Assembly (NCBI GenBank): GCA_030654695.1
Contig: JAURWY010000008.1
Span: 1-64,000, forward strand
DNA: 64,000 nt
From: Polaromonas sp.
Lineage (GTDB): Bacteria > Pseudomonadota > Gammaproteobacteria > Burkholderiales > Burkholderiaceae_C
Reading direction: 5' to 3'
Positions within the stretch are counted from its first letter, which is position 1. The number at the start of each line of letters is the position of its first letter. A program made the translations under genes and the position numbers. Below the pieces are notes generated by a model that worked only from the letters and a program-made list of their open reading frames with translations, made no database searches and was not told the DNA's origin. Positions 1 to 7,602 of the stretch are shown here, piece after piece.

Positions 1-1362
1 ATAGACCTAGCCGTCTACGTCGTACCAGGCCGTAATCTGCTGGCCCCACCAGAGCTGGCGCGAAATGCACCAGTCCTCGAAGTTGCCCATCCACTGGTTG
101 TAGGTGTTGACCCATTGCTCGGGCACAAACTTAACCGCGCCGCTGTCGACCGCATCAATGGCTTTTTGCGCGATTGACTTGCCGGTGGGGTCTTGCGGGC
201 TGACCTTGTTCATGGCGACAAACCATTGGTCGGTCAACATCGGCTCGATCACCTGACCGGTGCGGGCGCAACGCGGCACCATCAGCTTGTGCTTTTTCAC
301 TTCGACCAAAAAGCCCTGCGCTTCTAGGTCAGCGATGACGGCCTTGCGTGCAACGAAGCGGTCCAAGCCGCGGTATTTTTCAGGCGCGTTGTCATTGATA
401 GCGGCGTCCAGTGTCAGCACGCCGATGATCGGCAGCTGGTGGCGCTGGCCGACGGCATAGTCGTTGGTGTCGTGCGCGGGTGTGACCTTGACCACGCCCG
501 TGCCGAACGCTTTGTCGACATAGTCGTCGGCAATCACGGGAATGTTCCGATCGCACAGCGGCAAGACAACTTGCTGGCCAATCAAATGCTGGTAGCGTTC
601 ATCGTCTGGGTGGACCATCACAGCGACGTCGCCGAGCATGGTTTCAGGGCGGGTGGTGGCAACTGTGAGCGAGCCAGAACCGTCCGCCAGCGGGTAGCGG
701 ATGTGCCACATGAAGCCGTCTTCTTCTTCGCTCTCAACTTCCAAGTCGCTCACTGCCGATTTCAAAATCGGGTCCCAGTTGACGAGGCGCTTACCGCGGT
801 AAATCAGGCCTTGCTCGTAGAGCTGGACAAAGGTAGAGGTGACGACCTTGGACATTTTCGGGTCCATGGTGAAGTACTCGTGCTTCCAGGAAACCGAGTC
901 GCCCATGCGCCGCATTTGCCGCGTGATGGTCGAGCCCGACTCTTCTTTCCATTCCCAGACTTTGGCGACAAAATTTTTGCGGCCGAGGTCGTGTCGTGTC
1001 TTGCCTTCGCCGGCCAGCTTGCGCTCGACCACGATCTGCGTGGCGATGCCCGCGTGATCGGTGCCCGGCACCCACAGTGTGTTGTCGCCCGACATCCGGT
1101 GGTAGCGCGCCAACGAGTCCATGATGGTCTGGTTGAAGGCATGGCCCATGTGCAGTGTGCCGGTCACGTTGGGCGGTGGCAGCTGAACCGCAAACGACGG
1201 TTTGGCGGCGTCCAGCGTCGGCTCGTACAGGCCGCTTTGCTCCCAAGCCGGACCCCAATGCGCCTCCAGCGCAGCGGGTTCAAACGATTTGGACAGAGAT
1301 TGCAGGCCGGGTTGATCGACAGGCGGGACCGGCGGAACCGGTTGGGTGGGGGCGTTGCTCAT
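1..1362 (-). CDS. valS: Valyl-tRNA synthetase, N-terminal part, with in-frame amber codon
   Basis: Class I aminoacyl-tRNA synthetase that charges tRNA-Val in the cytoplasm. The HIGH-type motif HMGH sits at residues 71-74 after PPPNVTGTL; the CP1 editing domain follows, with [10 protein letters not shown] near residue 238, and the frame reaches [11 protein letters not shown] and then AWYDVDG. The KMSKS half lies outside the window. Codon 452 is TAG (positions 7-9, minus strand), and the two codons after it read Val-Tyr, which fits the usual family continuation (G-x-V-Y). The frame therefore looks like normal valS interrupted by one stop rather than a natural C-terminus. ATG start at 1362. No partner gene is visible. 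Identity is certain; whether the stop is real or a base-calling error cannot be told here. Confidence 0.93.
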
Positions 1363-1538
1363 GGGAACTTTATGAAGTGATGACGTCCCGCTGCGACAGC
1401 GCTCTCAAGGCGAGGACGAAAGCGGTGATTTTAACTAGCTGGCGGGTCTGGTCGAGCAGCGACCGATTCACCCAAATCAGTAGCAAAATTGCGCAGCCTC
1501 TCAAAAATACCCAAACTTTCAAACGTTGGAGCTTTCTC

Positions 1539-2534
1539 ATGATTTTTTCTCGACGCCGTGGTCTGACTTCGCTCGCCCGTTTTGCTGCGGTATCAGCCGG
1601 TTTGGCCGTGAGTTGCAGCTTTGGTCTAGCCATGGCGCAGTCTCTCAAGCCCATCAAAATTTTGGTGGGTTTCCCGCCTGGCGGTGGTACGGACGCAGCG
1701 GCGCGCATCTTGGCTGAAAAGCTCAAGGACGAGTTGGGCGTGGCGGTGATCGTTGAGAACCGGCCGGGTGCGGGTGGGCAGATTGCGGCGCAGGCGCTGA
1801 AAGCCGCCCCGGCCGATGGCAGCACGCTGTTTTTGTCGCATGACCATACCATCACCATTTTGCCGATGGTGATAAAAAATCCAGGCTATGCCCCCGCGCA
1901 AGACTTTGTGCCGGTGGCGGGATTCGCGACGTTCGTGAATGCCTTTGCGGTGTCTGGCGGCACTCCGGCCAAGAGCTTCGCCGAGTATGTGGCCTGGGCT
2001 AAAACGCAGGCTGGTAAGGGTGGCGTGGGCATTCCGGCGCCAGCGTCAACGCCTGAGTTTCTGGTCAAGGTCATCGCTGACAAATTCAAGCTCGACTTGG
2101 TGTCTGCGCCTTACCGCGGCAGCGCGCCCATGATGGCCGATATGTTGGGCAATCAGATTGGTGCCGGCGTTGCATCGGTGCCTGATTTCATTGAAAACCA
2201 CAAGGCCGGCAAAGTCCGTATCGTGGCTGTGCTGGGGGGCAAACGACAAGCCGCTTTGCCTGACGTCCCCACCTTTTCAGAACTCGGCATGAGCGGGCTG
2301 GAAGACCTGCCGTATTACGGCATCTTTGCGCCTGCGGGCACGTCCAAAGCATTCGTCGAGACGTTCTCAACCGCCTTGGCTAAAGTTCTGACGCAGCCTG
2401 AAGTCCGCAACCACTTAATCCAGATGGGCCTGACGGTCGGGTACATGAGCTCCAGTCAGCTGGCTCAGCGTGAAAAATCTTATGCACAAGCTTGGTCCCA
2501 GATCATCAAAAGCAGTGGATTTCAGCCGCAATAA
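1539..2534 (+). CDS. Bug-family tripartite tricarboxylate transporter substrate-binding protein
   Basis: Periplasmic solute-binding protein of the TctC/Bug family (331 aa). The usual ligands of the family are carboxylates, but this ligand cannot be read from sequence. An N-terminal signal peptide with a twin-Arg-like basic start (SRRR) and a hydrophobic stretch ends at about residue 33 (AMA|Q). The mature part opens with the family hallmark IKILVGFPPGGGTDAAAR, followed by VIVENRPGAGG and the SAPYRGSAPM region. The frame stays open upstream into valS territory, but ATG 1539 with GGAG seven bases upstream (1528-1531) and an immediate signal peptide is the credible start. No TctA/TctB membrane genes lie nearby, which is typical of the many orphan Bug genes in Burkholderiales. 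Confidence 0.9.
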   Translation: MIFSRRRGLTSLARFAAVSAGLAVSCSFGLAMAQSLKPIKILVGFPPGGGTDAAARILAEKLKDELGVAVIVENRPGAGGQIAAQALKAAPADGSTLFLSHDHTITILPMVIKNPGYAPAQDFVPVAGFATFVNAFAVSGGTPAKSFAEYVAWAKTQAGKGGVGIPAPASTPEFLVKVIADKFKLDLVSAPYRGSAPMMADMLGNQIGAGVASVPDFIENHKAGKVRIVAVLGGKRQAALPDVPTFSELGMSGLEDLPYYGIFAPAGTSKAFVETFSTALAKVLTQPEVRNHLIQMGLTVGYMSSSQLAQREKSYAQAWSQIIKSSGFQPQ

Positions 2535-2727
2535 ATTTGATTGACTTGCGCGCTTTTGAGGTTGTTGCGAATAATTATCAGTACTCTTGCTGTGATAGTT
2601 TTTTTCATCAACCTCTATTGAGTTCTCCAATTTGACGCCATGCGGTGATGCCATTAAGGTAGCTCGGTCTTTGGATTTATTCCAAGGTCATTCAGCGACC
2701 TTTTCATCAATACGCAAGGAGATTTCC

Positions 2728-3150
2728 ATGGCTGCTCTCAAAGGCTCCAAAACGGAAGAAAACCTGAAAGCCGCATTTGCCGGTGAATCACAGGCCAACC
2801 GTCGTTATCTGTATTTCGCAAACAAAGCTGACGTTGAAGGCCAGCCAGACGTGGCAGCGCTGTTTCGCTCTACCGCTGAAGGTGAAACCGGCCACGCGCA
2901 CGGTCACCTCGAGTGGCTTGAGCAATGCGGTGACCCAGCCACCGGCATGCCTTTCGGCGCGACCCGTGACAACCTCGCATCGGCTGTTGCAGGCGAGACG
3001 CACGAGTACACCGACATGTACCCCGGCATGGCCAAGACGGCCCGTGACGAAGGCCATGACGAAGTGGCCGACTGGTTCGAAACCCTGGCCAAGGCTGAGC
3101 GTTCACACGCCAACCGCTACGCCAAGGCGTTGACTGAATTGGTGGATTGA
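2728..3150 (+). CDS. Rubrerythrin, diiron domain only
   Basis: Ferritin-like diiron protein (140 aa), expected to reduce peroxide or handle oxygen in the cytoplasm. Putative iron ligands are E20, E53-x2-H56, E90, E93 and E124-x2-H127, the canonical rubrerythrin pattern. The C-terminal rubredoxin domain of classical rubrerythrin is absent: there is only one Cys (C67). An outside electron donor is therefore needed, and the Fe-S protein immediately downstream is the obvious candidate. ATG 2728 follows AAGGAG (2716-2721) at six bases, a strong ribosome-binding site. It is the first gene of a three-gene cassette with the Fe-S protein and DUF3501. Confidence 0.92.
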   Translation: MAALKGSKTEENLKAAFAGESQANRRYLYFANKADVEGQPDVAALFRSTAEGETGHAHGHLEWLEQCGDPATGMPFGATRDNLASAVAGETHEYTDMYPGMAKTARDEGHDEVADWFETLAKAERSHANRYAKALTELVD

Positions 3151-3192
3151 TTCCCGAATTCACGGCTGCCGCCCATAAGGCGACCGCCGTTT

Positions 3193-3257
3193 CCTCATGC
3201 CTTCGTAAGCGGGCGTGAGGGTTTGTGAAAAAGTTTTGAGCGAGTTTTTTCACAAAC
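3193..3257 (+). other. Two consecutive stem-loops between rubrerythrin and Fe-S protein genes
   Basis: The first arm pair is 3193-3201 with 3212-3220 (nine pairs including one G-U). The second is 3221-3232 (GTTTGTGAAAAA) with 3246-3257, a perfect 12-bp stem with a 13-nt loop. They sit in the 125-bp gap, with the second ending eight bases before the GAGG ribosome-binding site (3265-3268) of the next gene. No U-run follows, so a classical terminator is unlikely. RNA processing or stability control, or a dyad operator, are alternatives. Confidence 0.55.
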
Positions 3258-3275
3258 TACACCCGAGGCAAGATC

Positions 3276-4625
3276 ATGGCCACAGAAGGCAACCTGCAAG
3301 CGCCGACGCGGCACGCGATCGACTGGCAAAACCCGGACTACTACAACGAAGAGGCGACCGTCCATGAGATGGAACGGATCTTTGACATCTGCCATGGTTG
3401 CCGACGTTGCGTCAGCTTGTGCGGCTCTTTTCCGACGCTGTTTGACCTGATCGACGACAGCAAGACGGGTGAGCTCGACAGTGTCGACAAAAAAGACTAC
3501 ATGAAGGTGGTCGACCAGTGCTTCATGTGCGACCTCTGCTACCTGACCAAGTGCCCGTATGTGCCGCCGCACGAATTCAACCTCGACTTTCCGCACACCA
3601 TGCTGCGCGCCAAGGCCATCAAATTCAAAAAAGGCGAGGTCGGTGCGGCTGAAAAATTCCTGGCTTCGACCGACGTGCACGGCAAGTTCGCCGGCATTCC
3701 GATCGTCGTGCAAGCCGTCAACGCGATCAACAAAACCAAGCCGGCCCGCGCCGTGATGGAAAAAGTATTGGGCGTTGACAAAGACGCTTGGCTGCCTGAA
3801 CTGGCCACGCAAACCTTTCGCTCGGGCGCCCCTGAGTCGCCACCGCACGCCGTCAAAGACGGCGCCAAAACGCCGGGCAAAGTGGTGGTTTATTCGACCT
3901 GCTACATCAACTACAACGAGCCCGGCATCGGTCACGACTTGCTCAAGGTGCTCGACCACAACGAAGTCCCTTATGTGTTGGTCGACAAAGAGCAATGCTG
4001 CGGCATGCCAAAGCTCGAACTCGGCGACTTGGACTCTGTGAACAAGAGCAAGGAAGCCAATATTCCGGTGCTGGCCCGCTATGCCCGCGACGGCTTCGCT
4101 ATTTTGAGTGCGGTGCCCAGTTGCACTTTGATGTTCAAACAAGAAATTCCGCTGATGTACCCGGACGATGCCGAAGTGCAGCTGGTTAAAGCGCATATGT
4201 GGGATCCGTTCGAATACCTCATGGCGCGAAAACGTGATGGGTTGTTGAAGACCGAATTCACGCAGCCCTTGGGCAAGATCAGCTACCAAATTCCGTGCCA
4301 CGGCCGCGTGCAAAACATTGGCAAAAAAACAGAAGAAATGCTCAAGATGGTGCCGGGCACCAGCGTCCAAACGCATGAGCGTTGCTCCGGCCACGCCGGG
4401 ACTTTTGGCGTGAAGGTGCCGTACCACCAGCAAGCCATGAAGATCGGCAAGCCGCTCTTCAAAGCCATGGCTAATCACAAAGATGGCGGCCTGCCAGATG
4501 TCATCAGCAGCGACTGCCCGTTGGGTGGCCATCACATTGCTCAAGGTTTTGAGGTCAACCAACTCGGCACACCGCCCCAAAAACATCCGTTGACGCTCAT
4601 CCGTACCGCTTACGGCTTGAAGTGA
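3276..4625 (+). CDS. HdrD/GlpC-like (Fe-S)-binding protein with CCG domains
   Basis: Probable cytoplasmic electron-transfer protein (449 aa). Two [4Fe-4S] ferredoxin motifs are visible: C39-x2-C42-x2-C45-x3-C49 and C82-x2-C85-x2-C88-x3-C93-P. Two CCG-type domains follow. The first is complete (C209, C241-C242-G, C283). The second is modified (C341, C370-S371-G, C414), with the second Cys of the CCG replaced by Ser. This layout is that of heterodisulfide reductase subunit D or GlpC relatives. No HdrA/B or flavoprotein partner is present. Flanked by rubrerythrin upstream and DUF3501 27 bp downstream, it most plausibly feeds electrons to the rubrerythrin; that role is inference. Confidence 0.88.
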   Translation: MATEGNLQAPTRHAIDWQNPDYYNEEATVHEMERIFDICHGCRRCVSLCGSFPTLFDLIDDSKTGELDSVDKKDYMKVVDQCFMCDLCYLTKCPYVPPHEFNLDFPHTMLRAKAIKFKKGEVGAAEKFLASTDVHGKFAGIPIVVQAVNAINKTKPARAVMEKVLGVDKDAWLPELATQTFRSGAPESPPHAVKDGAKTPGKVVVYSTCYINYNEPGIGHDLLKVLDHNEVPYVLVDKEQCCGMPKLELGDLDSVNKSKEANIPVLARYARDGFAILSAVPSCTLMFKQEIPLMYPDDAEVQLVKAHMWDPFEYLMARKRDGLLKTEFTQPLGKISYQIPCHGRVQNIGKKTEEMLKMVPGTSVQTHERCSGHAGTFGVKVPYHQQAMKIGKPLFKAMANHKDGGLPDVISSDCPLGGHHIAQGFEVNQLGTPPQKHPLTLIRTAYGLK

Positions 4626-4652
4626 CCAGCGCCAGAGATCTAAGGAAACACC

Positions 4653-5243
4653 ATGCAAGTCACTGGAAAAATCACACGCGACAGCCTCATGACATTGGAG
4701 GCTTACAGCAAATTTCGCAAACAACACAAGGCCGAGGTGATGGCGCACCGCCAGCTTCGCAGCGTGCGTCTGGGGGAGCACATCAACCTGCAGTTTGAAA
4801 GCGAAACCAGCATTCGCTACCAAATCCAAGAGATGCTGCGGATTGAGAAAATATTCGAAGAAGAAGGCATTGAGCAAGAGATTGAGGCCTATGCGCCCTT
4901 GATGCCGGACGGCAGCAACTGGAAGGCCACCATGCTCATCGAGTACCCCGATGTCAACGAGCGCAAGCGTGAGCTGGCACGCTTGATCGGCGTTGAAGAC
5001 CGCACCTTTGTGGAGGTTGAAGGCCATGCCCGCGTCTACGCGATTGCCGACGAAGACATGGACCGCGAGAACGAAGAGAAAACCTCAGCCGTTCACTTCG
5101 TGCGCTTTGAACTCACGCCCGCCATGTGCGCGGCCGTCAAGGCTGGCGCCAGCGTCAAGCTGGGCTGCGATCACACCAACTACCCGGCGCACACCACGGT
5201 GCCGCCAGAGGCCTTGGCTTCGCTGGCCAGCGATTTGCGTTAG
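4653..5243 (+). CDS. DUF3501 family protein
   Basis: Soluble 196-aa protein of unknown function recognised as DUF3501 from its overall sequence (start ITRDSLMTLEAYSKFRKQHK, a central ESETSIRYQIQEMLRIEKIF helix, and a C-terminal LGCDHTNYPAHTTVPPEA segment). It carries few Cys (C162 in AMCAAV, C173 in LGCDH). It starts 27 bp after the Fe-S gene with TAAGGA (4639-4644) before ATG 4653, so it is co-transcribed. The association of DUF3501 with rubrerythrin and an HdrD-like protein is, to my knowledge, recurrent in proteobacteria, which suggests an accessory or assembly role in the same redox module. No catalytic motif is apparent. Confidence 0.85.
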   Translation: MQVTGKITRDSLMTLEAYSKFRKQHKAEVMAHRQLRSVRLGEHINLQFESETSIRYQIQEMLRIEKIFEEEGIEQEIEAYAPLMPDGSNWKATMLIEYPDVNERKRELARLIGVEDRTFVEVEGHARVYAIADEDMDRENEEKTSAVHFVRFELTPAMCAAVKAGASVKLGCDHTNYPAHTTVPPEALASLASDLR

Positions 5244-5281
5244 AGCGGATTCAGCGCAGAGTCACAGGTCTTGGCGCCGGT

Positions 5282-6436
5282 TCAGTACATGCCAGGCAAG
5301 ACAATGTCGGTGGTGCCGGGTCTTACCCAGCGCGGGGATTCGCGTGAGGTGTCCATGGCGCCGCCTTGCGCGTAAACGCCTTGGGGGTCGCGCAGCCGAT
5401 ACATGCGCTGCGTGATGCGCTCGACCTCGGCCGGCTGGGTCATGGTGGTGTCGACCAGCTGCTCAACCAGTTCCTCATTCATTTGCAGCTCGCCGTTGGC
5501 ATCGCGTGTGGTGCCGTTGCGCCATTGGTAAACGTCGACGCATTTGGAGGCGAGGGTGAAGGGCTTGTTGCGTTGCCAAAAATTAGAAAATTGCCCGCCG
5601 CCCAAGTAAAAAACCCAAGAGCCCTCGAAGCCCGCAACGTCCGAAGACGCGTCATCCGGGTTGCGAAACCAGACCCGGTCGCCAGGGATGTAATAACTGA
5701 TCGGCAAGGGCTCATCAATGCTGCCAATTTCACGCAAAAAGACCTCGTGAAAGCGGCCTGACATGACGGCTCGGGTTTCCCATTGTTTTTGCAAGGCCGC
5801 CAACAAAGCCGGGTTGCTGATCTGCGCTTCTTGCGCTATGGCCAGTAGCAAGATGTACTCCGTCGCGCGGTAACACGAGAAGGCGTAGAGCATGCCAGAC
5901 GCCTCAGGCTGTGTGGCTTTGATGAGTGCATCAATCAGCGGTGAGCCGGGCCGTACGGTGAAGCCGGTTTCTTTTTGGTAAGTCCAGCAGTCGTTGGGGC
6001 GCTCGGCTTCACTGGTGTGAAAGTCCAGCGCGGTTTTGCGGGCGGCTTGCACAATGAACAGGCGCATGCGCACGGCCGATAGCAACTCCTCTGCGCTGGG
6101 GAAGACCCAAGCCACCGGGCTGGCCAGCAGGGTGAGCCAAATTTCGCGGGCCAAGTCAGCGGTGTGGCTGCGGCTCTGCAGGCCGGCACGTTCACACAGC
6201 GCAAAGGTGTTCAGGTCGGGCATCCAAGCGTCTATGCGCTCTTGTTTCAAGACCCATTGCAAGTCGCCGGGTGCTGGGGTGCAGCCCGAACCTTCAACCG
6301 CGGCGGTCAAACCCAGCGCTTGCAGTTCACCGTTGACCGCTTGCTGCGCGGCCTCAGTGGCAGGCTGATCCGTGGCTTGGACGACGATGCCGCGGTTGAT
6401 CTGGAGCGGCACAGCGGGCGATGTGAAAGCGGTCAT
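5282..6436 (-). CDS. Tgl-like protein-glutamine gamma-glutamyltransferase family protein
   Basis: 384-aa soluble protein. Residues about 114-290 align by eye with Bacillus subtilis spore-coat transglutaminase Tgl (245 aa, recalled from memory). SAEELLSAVRMRLFIVQAA matches Tgl SIAELMFELKLRMNIVAAA; GMLYAFSC matches GPFYAFEC; YYIPGDRVWFRNP matches HFFLGDCLYFKNP. The nucleophilic Cys (Tgl C116) is C188 here. The reported partner glutamates of Tgl, E115 and E187, fall on S187 and S273, and the Tgl His200 position is not His. About 100 extra residues precede the shared region and about 90 follow it. It is a lone minus-strand gene convergent with DUF3501. Family membership is fairly sure; transglutaminase activity is doubtful. 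Confidence 0.72.
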   Translation of the reverse strand: MTAFTSPAVPLQINRGIVVQATDQPATEAAQQAVNGELQALGLTAAVEGSGCTPAPGDLQWVLKQERIDAWMPDLNTFALCERAGLQSRSHTADLAREIWLTLLASPVAWVFPSAEELLSAVRMRLFIVQAARKTALDFHTSEAERPNDCWTYQKETGFTVRPGSPLIDALIKATQPEASGMLYAFSCYRATEYILLLAIAQEAQISNPALLAALQKQWETRAVMSGRFHEVFLREIGSIDEPLPISYYIPGDRVWFRNPDDASSDVAGFEGSWVFYLGGGQFSNFWQRNKPFTLASKCVDVYQWRNGTTRDANGELQMNEELVEQLVDTTMTQPAEVERITQRMYRLRDPQGVYAQGGAMDTSRESPRWVRPGTTDIVLPGMY

Positions 6437-6483
6437 GGTCGGTTATCAAGCGAAATAAAAAAAGGCAGGCTGCAAGGACTGCA

Positions 6484-7602
6484 TTAGTGCCAGCCCACAA
6501 CACCACGCAGAGCACCGCGCCACGGGGCTGCAGGTGACTCTATCCAACGGTGAAAGAGGTTAGCAGCCCACAGGCTGGTTGCCCATCCGGCAATACCCCA
6601 GTTCAAAGCGCTGGTGGCAGAGGCTGTTTCTGGTGTGAAACCAAAGCGTGTAAAGGCCGCATTGACGAGCAGCAAGACAGGAAAATGCACCAAAAAAAGG
6701 GCATACGATTGCAGGCTCAAGGTTTCCATCACGCGCAGCGTTGTGCCCTGAGATGTCTGTGGATGCTGTGCAGCGCTGCCCCATAGCACCAACACCACGG
6801 TAACCCCGATGGCCAAGGCGACGCGCGATCTGAAGTCAATCGCCAAGGCCAGCAACCCCAAGGCAAGCGTCCCAACCAGCAGCGCTCTTGCATACCAGGC
6901 AGGCGTTGTTGGCGTTGAGCTTGGTTCCGTGCGACGCGCCCACCAAGCCAGTGCGCCCAGTCCATAAGCCCCGAAAAAATACATGGCCCATGCGTCAAGC
7001 TCTGATTGGCGGTTGAAGAGCAGCAGCGACGCTGCGCACAGCAGGGCAACCGCTGTTTGCGCGCGTCGGCTGTGGCCGCCCCCGCACAGCCACAGCAACA
7101 GCGTCAGCAAGGCAAACAGTTGGAAATCCATGGCCACGTACCAGACGCCCGCAGACAAGGACTCAACACCCCAAATGCTCTGTGCCATGGCCATGTGCGC
7201 GAGCCACTGCCACCAGTCAGGGAAGGGCGCGGCCAAATCGGCGCTCAACCAAGGACGCACCCACGCCATGCAGAGTACGACGATGAACAAAGCGAATAAA
7301 TACGGCACCAGCAAGCGGATGTAGCGCTTGAAGATCGCCCCGCCCGGCGCGTGCCAAGCGCCGGTGGCGGACGACAAGCTTCGCGCAGCCAAGTAGCCGC
7401 CGACCACAAAAAAGACTTGTACAGCAATGCGGCCATGCTCGTAGAGCACGCCCAACAATCCTGGCCATGCCGCATGCAGCGCCTCTGACACCGGTCCGTA
7501 GAAAGAGAAATGGTGCAAGACGATGAACTGTGCTGCCAAGACTTTCAACACGTCAATCAAGGGATAGCGCGCCGTCGGCAAAGCAGTCATCCCCGTTGGC
7601 AT
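6484..7602 (-). CDS. Acyltransferase 3 (OafA/YrhL) family membrane protein
   Basis: Polytopic inner-membrane acyltransferase (372 aa) with about ten hydrophobic segments. The N-terminus YPLIDVLKVLAAQFIVLHHF is the family signature, with the conserved His in LHH and FFVVGGYLAARSL downstream. Relatives transfer acyl groups to extracytoplasmic sugars or polymers. ATG 7602 overlaps the cphA stop by one base (TGATG), pointing to translational coupling; a GTG three bases earlier is an alternative start. Being the last gene of cphA'-cphA-acyltransferase suggests a link with cyanophycin, but the acceptor is unknown and the coupling could be incidental. Confidence 0.85.
   Translation of the reverse strand: MPTGMTALPTARYPLIDVLKVLAAQFIVLHHFSFYGPVSEALHAAWPGLLGVLYEHGRIAVQVFFVVGGYLAARSLSSATGAWHAPGGAIFKRYIRLLVPYLFALFIVVLCMAWVRPWLSADLAAPFPDWWQWLAHMAMAQSIWGVESLSAGVWYVAMDFQLFALLTLLLWLCGGGHSRRAQTAVALLCAASLLLFNRQSELDAWAMYFFGAYGLGALAWWARRTEPSSTPTTPAWYARALLVGTLALGLLALAIDFRSRVALAIGVTVVLVLWGSAAQHPQTSQGTTLRVMETLSLQSYALFLVHFPVLLLVNAAFTRFGFTPETASATSALNWGIAGWATSLWAANLFHRWIESPAAPWRGALRGVVGWH

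Noticed and set aside
2568..2582. Fur-box-like AATAATTATC upstream of rubrerythrin
   Set aside because: Only about half of the 19-bp Fur consensus is present and the sequence is simply AT-rich.
3195..5027. 610-codon open frame antisense to the Fe-S protein and DUF3501 genes
   Set aside because: It mirrors two well-supported genes; long antisense frames are expected from GC-biased third codon positions, and its sequence shows no family motif.
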